From: Escallonia rubra
Taxonomy: Eukaryota > Streptophyta > Magnoliopsida > Escalloniales > Escalloniaceae
Length of the DNA: 64,000 nt
NCBI GenBank assembly: GCA_033065855.1
Contig: JAVXUO010000663.1
Coordinates: 1-64,000, forward strand
Direction of reading: 5' to 3'
Shown: in pieces, positions 10,973 to 23,400 of the stretch
Numbering within the stretch: the stretch's first letter is position 1
Layout of the letters: the number at the start of each line of letters is the position of its first letter
Translations under genes and position numbers: made by a program
The notes under the pieces: model-generated
Database searches by the model: none
The model's input: only the letters and a program-made list of their open reading frames with translations
What the model was told of the DNA's origin: nothing

Positions 10973-11760
10973 CTTGTCGGTGCCCCCAGCCCAGGACGAT
11001 GACCCACGGGTCACTCTGGGACGGGAGCAGGTCTTTAGAGGGCATCGCGCCTAGTCTGCCTGGCAGTTGGCTACAGGGGTAAACCTCACCGCTGATGTGT
11101 CCTATGCGCGTCTCTTGACGCACCTTGTGGGATTCAATAAGGGCTTGGACCGGTGGTTGGGGCAACGGGCTTAGTCTGATCATGTTACCGTGGTATGGTC
11201 AGTCTTCTCAGACATGAAGATAGATGTTGCGTGGGCAGGGTAGTGCGAATTTGGGGACCGACAGTTCGATGAAGAATCGGTATTTGCGGACCCCCTGGTG
11301 ACGTGTCACTCCCAAGGGATTACACGTGTCAGCTGATGATGCAGGTATACTTTTGCCTATAAATAGTGGACTTTGGAACTCATTTAAAGATCTCTTCTCA
11401 TTTGACATTTTCACTTTCTCTCTCTAAAAACCCATTCTCTCTGAAATTCTAGTGAGATAAATACATTTGGACTTCCGACATCGGACCCCTGACACTGCAC
11501 CCCTGACTTGGACCCTAACTTGGATTGTCGATTGCCGGCCTTGTTCGTCGTCGCCCTGCCTGCGTAGCGCTGCTAGCCCTTGCGGCCTGTCTGGGGGCCT
11601 TGCTCTCTGTCCTCACTCCGCCCTCACTGTCTCTCACTTTGCATACTTGGAAGCTGACTCGGACTACAACCTTTGTGGCACCTCCACGTAGGTACGAACC
11701 CACTTTCCTTGGCATCAAAGATGACTCTTTAAGGATACCAAAATGTATATAATTATCAAA
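10973..11760 (+). mobile_element. Possible LTR remnant
   Basis: The stretch right of the CACTA end has a TATA-like 'ctataaatagtgg' near 11358, followed by a pyrimidine-rich leader ('ttcactttctctctc') and GC-rich sequence without a credible frame. This resembles the promoter and 5' leader part of a plant LTR. No TG...CA pair, primer-binding site or target duplication was found, so family and limits are open. The CACTA element may have inserted into it. Confidence 0.3.
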
Positions 11761-12439
11761 AACCAATGAGAAATAAAAATAATAAAGCAAATTGAAGTGG
11801 GCTGATTTTCACTATAAAGACATAAAAGTTTGCGCTAATGAATAACTTTCAAAAATTTGATTTCGACCAAAAACTAGAAGGATTATGGTATTAACCTAAT
11901 ACTAAAAAGTTAAATAAGACAGTTTAATGATTTCATAATGTCCAGGATCATAAAAAACCAGTGAGCAATCTAAGAGATAGAGCAAATTGAAATTGATTGA
12001 CTTGAATTACCATAAACATAAGCTAAAAATGTTCAGATCTATTTTCCAATATTAATTAGCTGGATATCGGGGAAACTCAAAACTACAAAGTTATAGTAGG
12101 TTGTTTGAGGTTTATAAAAAGTGTAACTGAAGTTGGATGAAGAACAAAGAAGATACGGACTCTTGAAGTGGCTGTAGAAATTAGCAACAAAAAGAGTGTG
12201 GATGAAAGTCAATAATCAAAAGCTCAAAGAACTAGATAATCAAATTATCATAATGATTAAGTAATTAGGGTTCTAGAGAACCAAAGAATCCCTTCCAAAC
12301 AATAAAGCAATTGACGAATGGATCGATAATCAGATTTTATAGATGGGGTAAATGCATGAGGAAGCTCTTACCTCAAAATAGAAATTTTACTTAAATCGAC
12401 CACAACCTTATCCTTCAAACCCCAAAAGTCTTTAACTAA
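11761..12439. other. Non-coding AT-rich stretch
   Basis: No gene, RNA or repeat was recognised. It contains short scattered frames only. Confidence 0.6.
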
Positions 12440-12929
12440 GGCTCTGTTTGAAAACCATTTGGTTTTCAGTTTTTTCTCCAGTTTTGTAAACTGGAGAAAA
12501 AAAAAGCATTTGACACACAATTTTCGTTTTTTTTTTTCTTTAGTTTTGAAAACCTGTTTTTAAAACAGGGCTGTTTTTTAAAACTCCCATTTAAGAGTTT
12601 TGAGTTTTGATTTTTATTTTGAGACCACCACCACCCTCCTACCGTAGGAAGCCACCGCCCACCGCCTGTCGCAGCCCCCGCCGGTGATCACCGTCTGCCG
12701 GCCACTACCGCCGGCCACTGCCACGCCCCACCACAGCCACCACAAACCACCACTAAATAAAAAACTCAAATAAAAACTGGGTAATCAAACACCTAAAAGA
12801 AAAAACTCAAAATAAAAACTGAATAATCAAACACCCATTTGTTTTTGTAAAAAATAAAAACTAAACTGGTTTTTATTTTGTTTTTTTGGAAACTGAAAAT
12901 CAAAACTGGAAGTGATTTCAAACGCTACC
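12440..12929. mobile_element. Tourist-like MITE (PIF/Harbinger type)
   Basis: The ends GGCTCTGTTTGAAA and (inverted) GGTAGCGTTTGAAA are flanked by TAA on both sides (12437-12439 and 12930-12932), the 3-bp TWA duplication typical of PIF/Harbinger. The 490-bp body has AT-rich arms and a GC-rich centre ('gccaccgcc', 'ccggccactg'), and no coding frame. A related copy lies at 13261-13619. Confidence 0.7.
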
Positions 12930-13184
12930 TAAGTCTTTTTCTCCTTTTCTTCTCCTATGTATATCCAACAACATATCATACTTACATGTCTTCATCATTC
13001 TTGTATAATTGCTACAAAATCTTTTAATGTCTAATCTGATTACATTAGCGGCTGATAATATCAAATGCTATGTTCGTCACTAAAACTACTTTTAAACAAT
13101 TCTCTAAGGGACATCCACTATATTCGAGAGGTCACAATATCATTATACTTAGTATTTACACAACTATATAAAAAATATGGGGTG

Positions 13185-13218
13185 TCACACACACACACTC
13201 ACACACACACACACACAT
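13185..13218. repeat. (CA)n microsatellite
   Basis: Dinucleotide CA run with two interruptions. Confidence 0.95.
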
Positions 13219-13260
13219 GTTCATACTCTCGCGCACACATCCTTAAAAATATTGAACTAA

Positions 13261-13619
13261 AGGCCCTTGACATTCAACAGTACCTACCATTAGCACTAGC
13301 AAAAGCCACCTCAGGCGACCACCGCCGGCGGCTTGCTGGCAGTCGCAGGAGGTTGCCGCCGGTGATTGCCGACAGCCACCTCCGGCGGCCACCAGCCACC
13401 ACCACCGTCGACTACTGCTACGCCCACCACCGCCACAACAAACCACTACAAAAAAAACTCAAAATACAAACTGGGTTATCAAACACTCAAAAAAGAAAAA
13501 CTCAAAATAAAATTGGGTTATCAAACACCCACTTGATTTTGTAAAAAAAAAATTAAGCTGCTCTTTAATTTTTTCAATTGAAAAACAGAAAACCAAATTT
13601 TTTTTTTGTCAAAAGAGCC
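13261..13619. mobile_element. Second Tourist-like MITE, related to the one at 12440
   Basis: The right end (inverted GGCTCTTTTGACA) is followed by taa at 13620, and the left end AGGCCCTTGACA is preceded by taa at 13258. The GC-rich centre and the 'caaactgggttatcaaaca' right arm resemble the neighbour at 12440-12929. The left end is diverged, so that border is less certain. Confidence 0.55.
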
Positions 13620-13859
13620 TAATTGGTAACACCAATTTTTTTCCCTGAACTTAGTAACATGCATACAACTAGTCGCAAAAAATTGCAAGGCATACACATT
13701 GTATCCGCCGCAACTAAAATTGTAGACATCAGAGGCTTATCCTGATTTATGTGCAACTATATACGACTGTATCTTGTGCAAGAATTTACTATACAAGTAC
13801 ATCATTAGACAAAATGTGATGCCAAGAGAGTCGCCCATTTTAAAATTTCAAGAACAATA

Positions 13860-14269
13860 CTCCTTTTGGTCCCAAAAATAACGTCCTCCTTTTAATTTTA
13901 CATGTTCACGAATGATTGTCCACATTGAAAAGTCAATCGTGTTTTCTCTTCCGATGTATACCTTTATCATTAAACACCGATTACCACCAACTATACGAGA
14001 ATATTGAATCATACAACGTTAATAGGGAACTAGAGGCTACTACTTGAATTGTAAGAAGATATAATAAAGATTAATGAATATTAAGTATAGTTAGCGATTT
14101 TTTGTTAACACATTCAGGGATAATTCTTTACGATACTTTCTAACGTCATTAAGAATTAAGAATATATTTAAAACTATTACTTATCGTCACGCATGAGGTT
14201 TAACCAAAAAATTTCTTAAATGAAAGTTGCTAATTCAAATATTTAACAATTTTTTGTGGACCGAAGGGG
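13860..14269. mobile_element. Stowaway-like MITE (Tc1/mariner type)
   Basis: The inverted ends 'ctccttttggtcccaaaaa' and (as complement) 'ccccttcggtccacaaaaa' are each flanked by TA, the mariner-type duplication. The body is 410 bp and AT-rich without a frame. It ends 170 bp before the TTC5-like start codon and may supply part of that promoter. Confidence 0.7.
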
Positions 14270-14439
14270 TACTTGGGCAATGTACCGGGCTCAGACACCA
14301 AGAGCCTGTTCATCCAGAAGGTAAAATGGGCTCAACCGGCAGGCTGAGTGCCCTCTTCCAGCATCACTCTCAGTAGTCGAGCGCTTCCATGTCTTCCCCC
14401 CTCTTCTCTTTGCCTGTCTCTCCTTGAGTAGTCAGTGAA

Positions 14440-17400
14440 ATGAACACCCAAACGCGGAGCAGCAACGATGAGGCCGCAGCAGATTCGATGGCCGCGGCCG
14501 CAAAAGCGGCCGATGATCTGTACAACACAATCGATACTTTCTTCCCTCAGAATCCAGACGACAAAATCTCCAGATTGCACAGGGAGTCTCAAATCGCTCT
14601 CAGGCTCCTCGATTCAGTTCCTCTAGGTACGTTCTCAATCTCCCGCAATCTTATAAGCACATATGCGTGTACATTTGCAGTCGTATGAGGTCTGTTTGGT
14701 TTGCGATTAAGTGCATTGTACAACAGAAATCCAAATTGTACTCTCTCGGTTACATGTATTGTTTATGATGGTACATTTTGTGGTTTCCCAATTTAATGCG
14801 TATGTTTTCTTGGTGCTAAGGATGACAACTTTCTAAGAAATAAAAACCTTAAAGCATAGCTTCGTTGTGCGTGGATATCTTTATCGTATAAAGCTTGTTC
14901 TAGGGCCTAAAATCTCTTCGAGATTCTCAAGTTTATGCTTCAAAGAGCTCTTTGTGTGTTCAGTGCATTCTAAGATAGAAGCTCATCACGAACTAGGGCC
15001 CATGTAGGTATAGCTCGATTTGTACCCTTATTTAACTGAAGCAATTCCGTCCAAAAATCATTATTTTTGATTTTCAAAATTCAAAATGCATGTGACGAGA
15101 ATGGAAAGGAAAAACATATAATGGTGGGTGATATTATTCTACCTTTTGCCTCCTTTTTTCCGAAGCTTCTTCAACATGGGACTCTCCTACATGCCTACTT
15201 TTCTGCAGCTATGCCTGCTCATGCCTCTGCTTTGTGCAACTAAGGTTTTGATCTTATTTACAAAGATCATGGGCAGGAGCAGGAGTGGCTGCGATTGCGA
15301 GGTCCCAGAGCATCACTACTATAGTGGTGTAGTGGGTTTTGGAGTGGGATTGGGTTGGAAGCAATTCCGGCAGGATGGGGGAGAGCGTCACCAGAATTGG
15401 AGAATCCTGAAGCTAAGGTTTGGATTAGTGATTTGAGCTTTTTGAAGGAAGCAACTTCTTTAGGATTATCTATGTTTTGTGTGCTTTAACTAAGAATCAC
15501 CAAAAGGCCGAAATGTAGTCTCATGGCAGTCAAAGTATAGATACTGCTTTATCCATTTTTTAAAAAGCTAAGAACAATCTGTTTTGGTAGGAGTAAGCCT
15601 AGTTCATATTCAGGGTGAAAAGTAAAATATGTCCTCCATTGGCTGTGGGAAATTTGAAACCTGACCAACCTTTTTGGCCAGTTATGCAAATTCAGATCTG
15701 GCAGGTTAACAGTTAAAGCCTACCTTGTATATATCCTAAGTTGAAATTGCTCTGACATTTACCCGAGGATGAAGCACTATGTTTTTTTAATAATTCACCT
15801 CCCTCCCTCCTTCTCTCTCCATCTCATTCTTTCTCTCTCTCTGTGAAACACTATTGTAGCCTAGATGTATCTACATCTATGGAGTCTGTACACTTCTATC
15901 TTTCTGATGTTATGAATGCTTATATATCCTCTCTACCAAAGTTGATGGTGTAAAATTGTATTTCTTAAGAAGCAATCACAGGGTATGTGGCTTCACTGTT
16001 TGGTGTCATGTTGTCTGTTCTCGAATGATGGGCAAACATTTAGCCACTAAGATCAACATTTAGTTCTGCTTGTTTATACGTTGTTCACTGATTTTTTGCG
16101 CATATGCGAAGTGTTGGGTTGTAATTGCTATGATTTTGAAGGAGATATTATGCTTTCTTTTGCAGAACAAAGGAAACTACCAATGCAACGTGCAACACAT
16201 GAATTTTTGACAGGAAAGGTGCTGGATGCGCTTCCCGATTATAGAAAAGAAGCAGAAGATCACCTCTCAAAAGCTGTGAGCAGGAAGATATTTCCATAGT
16301 AGTCTTGAATACGCCAGGGTGCTTGTGTTAGAGGTTTAGTTTTGAAATTGGCTATTCCATTGTCCAGGTTAAGTTGAACCCGTCTCTTGCAGATGCTTGG
16401 CTGTGTCTAGGGAACTGCATTTGGAAGAAGGGAGATCTACATTCAGCCAAGAATTGCTTTACCCTTGCTCTAAACAAGGTTATTTCTGACATTGTTTGTG
16501 GTCTATTTGTCATTGGACTTGTATTAATAATCACATTCATCTTTGTTTTCTTTCCATGGTTCCTGCTCATTTTTGTGTCTCATGCAGGGTCCAAACAAAA
16601 AGATACTTTGTCAATTATCAATGCTTGAAAGAAGTATGGCTCAAGGCAAGAATTTGGGTTGTTTCTTTTGATATTTATGTATCTTTCTTTCCCTGTCTTT
16701 GTTATAAAGAACATAGAGGGCAAATGCAGAAAGATATCTCCCTCAATTGAAACCATCTATTAAACAATTAAAAGTGAAGGAGCTGCTCCCATGGTCTTAG
16801 GTTTTCTCTTACAACCTAAATGCTTTAGCATGGGGTTTTTAACTGAGATATATGATTTGTGTTATTTTGCTTACAAACACACATGCAGACAGTTATATGT
16901 ACCCTTAATTTATGCATGTTCGTTCAGGTGCTGATAATCAAGCAGACATTGTCGAGGAAAGCGTCAAACATGCAAAGGAAGCTATTGCTCTTGATGTCAA
17001 GGATGGGAATTCTTGGTGTAAGGCTCCATATTAAATATAGATTAGCAGAAATTGCATTCAAAGTCATTTGGGTCCAAAGATGTGCATATGTCAAATGTTG
17101 TCTGATTTTGTCTATTATCAGACCGACCCTCTTACTTTTGATGCCCTGCTTTATGCTTTGCATGTAAACATAGTAATGGCAACTACATATATATTGGACA
17201 GAAAGATAAGCAAACTGGTATAAAGAGACATGTATATTTATATACACGTCGATGTACAAAGAGAACAGGCCCACAAATTAATGTTTATCCTGTTCATTCG
17301 TTTTTGTGTTGAAGTCCCATGAAAGTGTTGTTTATTCGTTCTGCTACTTCTTGAGTTTACTAGAGGGTCAATCAGGATTATATCCGACTTTTATACTTCC

Positions 17401-20400
17401 ATCTTACTGGCAGACAACCTAGGGAATGCATGGCACACATGTTTTTTTGCGACTGGAGCTTGGGATCACAGCAAACTGTTACAATCTTTAAAAGCTTACC
17501 AAAATGCTGTATGTATGAACACAAACAAGTTGCTTCTGTGAATCCAATATCTGTTCTAACATGGAGCGTGCTCTAATATTTTCTGATACATATCAGGAGA
17601 AAGATGAGAGAATGAAGTCCAGTCCAGACCTATACTTCAACTGTGCTGCCGTAAGTTCTGTCGCTATTTTATATAAGCAGGAATTTATTTATAGAATGGG
17701 TTGATTCTCACTGTTTTTTTTCTTTAACAAGTTTCTAGATCATGTGATTGTGTGACGTTTCTTTACTGTCATGCCAAAATTATTGATTTTCCCGGAAGAT
17801 GCATGTGCAATGTTTCTTCTTAAATTTCAGTCAATCAAATTACATAATCAAAGTACCTGCCAAGGTATTATTCACATTTTAGGCTGATAATATCTTGTGC
17901 CAAACATGAAAAGAGAAATAAGGCAAACCAAGAAGACATGGCTTGGGAAAATGGGTCTGTATCAGACAGCCAGTTCATTATTGACCTATGTGTATAGTTA
18001 CGTGGTGAGGAAGCTCTTTGTAGTACTATAGGATCCGCCTTATTACTTGGATGGAGGAGTAAGGTTGAAGACGCTTTCATAGGATAATGCACTGCTGCTT
18101 CTATACGGCCTTGACTTCGAGAGACAAGCCAAGGAGTAATTCTAAGAAGGAAGAACCCCAGCCTATTCTCAAATGCGGTCCAATACAGCCGCTTTTCCAC
18201 TTTTTCCATCGGAATAATTCTTCGGGAAACAGTAGATCAAATAATATTTTCTCTGCCTCTAGTACCCCACAGAAGGCAGTGAAATCATTGGTATAAATGT
18301 ACCAGAAACCTCTGATCCTACCTCCCCCTCATGTAATATATATCCTTATTCACACCTTGGTACCAAGTTGTCAAATTGATGCTTGGAATGCACCAATACC
18401 ATGGTTTTATTTTCTCAAATTTCATGTTGATGCATGTCCCCAGTCGCATGTTTTTAGGGCTTCATTTGCTGGTCAAATATATGGACTAGAAGACTTGTTG
18501 CTGCTTATGAGCCAAATAAATACTGAACTTCACATCAAATTATTTGAATTGAGTAAGAGCACTCACATTGCAATGAATTATAGAAGTCTAGAATGACTAA
18601 TAATGTACTCCCTCCATCCTTTAAATGAGACATTGTTTTCTTTTTGGTACATCCACAGCTGTGAGATGTATTTGTAAGGACAAGCATACAAATGCCATGA
18701 TGTTCGATATTTACCCTTAGTTATCTTAAGATCTTTTCTTCCTTCTTGTTTGAAGGCAATTAAGCGTAAATATGGAACATCATGGCATTCATATGAGACA
18801 ACAAAGATATGAACCGCAAAAAAATGTTACTAAGGAACTGGAAGTGAAATTGTCCTCAATTTGTATCAAAAAGTAGAAAACCTCTCATTTGAAGAGTTGG
18901 ATAGCTGTTTTACGATCCCAATATAGGAAAAACACCCAATCAGTTTCTTCTGCTAAGGTATGCGGAGAAATAAATCTGTAAAGCCAATGTGTTAAATCAT
19001 TTAGGTATTTGGCCAAACAAGTGTAGTACACATATCCACTGGTGTACCTGCATTTAGGAGCAGAGGAAGGGGTCCATGTAGAATCTTGCAATGTAAAACA
19101 CCACATCCGTAGTTGATTGGTGATGCTAAATCTTTTAAATCCACACACATAATTGGCAGTCTCTTTATGACTGATTTGTTACTAAAAGAGATTTGATCTA
19201 TAGTAGGTCATATATATAAGCAGAATTTGGAGGATACAGTTTCTTTCTACCTTAGATGAATGGTTTTGTAATTAGAATATTAATAGTGAGCATGCAAAAG
19301 AAGAAAAAAGGCAAACAAACAAAAAAATCTCATACCACATGAAAAAACACGCCAAAAAAGACAGTAGGTGCTACACAAACTCCACAAGGTAAATTTTTTT
19401 GATTATCTCAGCCTTTTGGCTTTAGGAAGATTCTTGAACTTCTTTTGCTTCTTTTTCCTTTGTATCTAAGAATGCATGAGTCAAGAAGACAATGTATTGC
19501 CAAGTGGTAACAAAGTGATGTCACTTAGAGCGTAAAATTTGGGATTGACTATTACTGCCTCCATCACTACAGAGGATAAGTTTTTGACTAATCTAACTGC
19601 AATAGCTGTTTAATTACATAAACATTGGACAAATTTGTATATTTCTAATAATCAGTGTAAGTCAAGAATTTCTCGGATGGGTAGGTCCTTGAGGCTTTAT
19701 ATTTTTGCTACTACAAAGAGTTAAACAATGATCACGGTTGCCGCACTAAATTGTTCTAATAGTGTTCCTAAAGTCAGTGGTGCTTGTCGGCTGCAGATCT
19801 TTGTTATGCCTGACAGTGCCAAGCTATCCATCAGGATTCGGATTCGCCATCGTCCACAACCAGAAGCTGCCGAAGCTCAAGGATGAACAACGGCTATGAG
19901 GAGGGAAATGGATTATTCAAGACGTTGTCGTATGGTTATTAGTTGCCAAGTCAGCTTTAGTTGCTGAGTTGGAAGCTTAGTGTTAAATAAAGGATGATGT
20001 GTCATATGGCCATTAGTCCAGGTGTTAAATGTCAGCTGATTTAAACTAGCTAGTTAGGCACGGCCACGTGTTCCCGCCTGGGCACCGCCTTCGTTTGGAA
20101 TCTGTTAGTTTGTTAGAAGCTTTATAACAGAGAAGAGAGAGAGAAGGAAGGTATTATGTGAAAAATGATGATATGAAATTTCTCTTCTTCCTTCCCAGAT
20201 TCTTCTCCTTCGCAATTCTCAATTATTTTCCTGAATTAACTGTAGTGACTTCCATATTCACTACAATCTTTAGTGTCGAAAAGTGTTTTTCAATAACGAA
20301 AGCCAATGTTTTTGGCTGCAGAAACACTTGATTGAAATTCCATAGTACAACTGTAAGTATATATCTTATAGACTGCAAGATTGTATGACCAAAAATCATA

Positions 20401-23400
20401 AATCTATGCCTCGTCAAAGCTAGAGAAAAAAGAGAAGGGCAAGGGTTCTTGTGTTGTAGCGAAGAATAGGGTGAGCGGGAATGTAGAGCTTGGAGCTAAA
20501 AGTTACGAAGAATTTGGGTTGGAACATATTTAGAGACTGAATTTGAGCTACCTTATCCATTTCGGTAGTAATGGTAAGTTCTTTGGTACTATAGTAATGC
20601 AGGATACTTACATCAATCCTTTGTAAAAGAATCTCAACATCAAGCCAGTAGTGCGTTTGTCAGTTGAAATAAACACATTGATGAGAATTTGGATAAATGA
20701 TAATCAAAAGCCTTGCATAGAGAAATATGACTACTACATATTCTTGGGGGTTTGGGGGAGTGTGGATGATTTTCAACATCTAATTGAAGTTTTTCTAGAA
20801 GAGATCCATAACCTGGCAGTGAAGAATATCTTCTACTAGATACTGTAATCCTGTGTTAAGCAGGCAATGATACACGCTTCTTTAGCTGTAGTGAACCAGT
20901 GGGGTTGAGATCTCTTACTATTCTGGTATCTTTGATGTCTTTCATTCTTCTTGAATCTTTTTTTATCGTATCAGTCTCTAGCAAAAAATTGCTCACATGT
21001 CTGCCCTTCACTGAGTCACTTGACTTAGTGTTCTGGAAGATGATGACTTAGTGTTCCTTCACTGAGTCACTTGACTTAGTGTTCCAGAAGACCTATAAGC
21101 AAAAATTGCTTATATGTCTGCCTTTCACTTAGTGTTCCGGAAGATGATGTCTGCCCTAGTTGGCATCTCCGGCCACTTTTCAAGTGCATTTTTAGCCTTT
21201 CTTTTGCCTCCTTTCAGTTTTCACTTTTTGTCCCTTTTTTGTTCATACATCTGAATTACAAATCATTCATTAAGTTATGAGTTTATAACTGCGCGTAGAT
21301 GAACTGTAGCTGAGTTGGATATACTCAGGTAAATAAATATCTAGAGAACTATGAGAGGGCTCTGAGTGGATTTGAAGCTGCTGCACTGAAGGATCCTGGT
21401 CTCAATGCAACCGTGGAGGTTCAAAAGATGGTCAACCTTCTTGACAAAATAGATAATATGTTGAGGGTAAGCTAGATCTGTTTATTCTGCGAGTATTTTG
21501 TTCTGTGAAGCAAGTTTATTTAGTTTTTTTGCTGGTTTCTTATCTTGTATTGCTTTTATGGTTTTCTGGGTATTCTCCACTTTATGGACTATGGATTGGT
21601 GAGACACAAAGGTAGATGAATATACAGTTGTCAACAATCTTTCTGTTTATTTGTCTATAAGTAGTGGGTGGCACAATAATTATGAGACCGTCATAGTATC
21701 CAGTAGTATGACCTGCAGAAATTACATCTTGGCACCAAAATGAATTATTGTCCAACTACCTAATGGTTAGCAGAAGTTACTCTGGGTGCAAAAATTGAGC
21801 AACGCAAACAAATTGGGGTGCCAAATGCAGTGGAGAGATTTGTGCCAATACCTCCCTGAGCCAAAGCACTTGATATGCTATCACTTGCTCCAGTGGCTAG
21901 GTTGCTAGGAAATAGACCCCAAAAAAGTATACATCAGGCTTTCATGATGATGACATGAAAATGGGTGCTATTTCAAACACCTCTGGACTGGGGTTCATTT
22001 ATTGATGATTGTGTGCAAGAAAACACATTTGTGTGTTGGACACATGTAAGCATGAAACAGTAATGGATGCGGACTTGCAGTTAGGCATGGAGTATAATTG
22101 TTTAGAGCTTTTTCAGAGTTATGCATTTAAATACTATTTGTGCATGTCCTTAAATGCAGAGATATATCAAGTAATATATCAGTACGGCTGCGCATATCTT
22201 ACTATCTATGAGCTTTATATAGTAAAATTTTTGATACGTGAATAAATAATATAATGCGATGCTGTGGTGTAATCTGAACCAAAATAAGCAAACTAGAGAT
22301 GCGAGAAGCGCCTCCTTCTAGCTATGACGCCTGGGATTTCCATGGCTTCGGTGGTAGTGTTCCCTTCTACCTCTCGTCCGACCTCACTCTCTCTGTCCTC
22401 TCCTTGGCCACTACGTTGGATTGCTGCCTTAGATCTAACCCTTATTCTCCTCTTTGATGCTTCTTACCTGAGTTTTGGTGTACCATTTAGGTGACAGTGG
22501 TTTGATGGGTCAACCTCTTACGACAGTGGTTAGTCGGGGTGTGGTTGTGCTGAGTAAAGACGAGGTTGTTGTAGGAAGATGCGATTTCAACATCTGTTGG
22601 AATGCCTCTAATTTTGTTAGATTTAGCTATGCTTTTCCATGTACATGACTGAGGATGGTTTCCTTGAGAGGGACTGCTTTAACCAAAAAGGTTTAATTAT
22701 GATATCAGGAGAAACAAAAATCGTGAACAAAAGAACTAGCTATCTAAGGAACTTCAGACTTTCGTGAACCAGCTTGATGTCGTACCTGATAAGTTCATGA
22801 CATAGATTAATAACTAGGATTAATAGCGGATCAGCCTGTCTCTAATTTTCCAATTTCAATGCTATTTCCCTTTCAAGCAACATGGATCTCTGAGATCTGC
22901 CTAGAATGTCATTGCCTGAGGTTAGCTTGCATCCATTAGAAATGGTTTTGACCTTTTGTTAGATGTTACATGCTCTGATAGTATCTCGTTTTCCAGGGAC
23001 AGGTTAAGCCTAAACGACTTGCTTCTTTGGCATCTTCTTTACCTGCCATTGATTGTAAGCTACCTGATTTGTTCCATGTTTGATACTTGATGCTAGATTG
23101 TACCTTAGCGGTGAATTTGTTATCCACCATTCCATAAGTTGTGCTTTTTCTTGCAAGTCAACTCTTCATACAGAAGAGCTACAATAGACCGTTTGTTGGA
23201 AGGTCTAAATAAAAAAGTTGCAGTTGCCGGAAAAGTGCTATTTTTCATCAAGCATGAGAATGTTACTCCCTTGTAAGCTCTCCTCCCTCTTAGATTTTTA
23301 CTTTGTCTCATTGTTAAATGATTTACAGTAAATCAATTTGTTACAAGTTTGATTTTACTTGCTACTTTTTTTTTCTTGTTTAGAGTTGTCATTTAGACCA

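Noticed and set aside
19395-19430. U2 snRNA-like phrase 'ctcagccttttggct'
   Set aside because: Only about 15 bases match the U2 5' region; the branch-site part and the rest of the RNA are missing.
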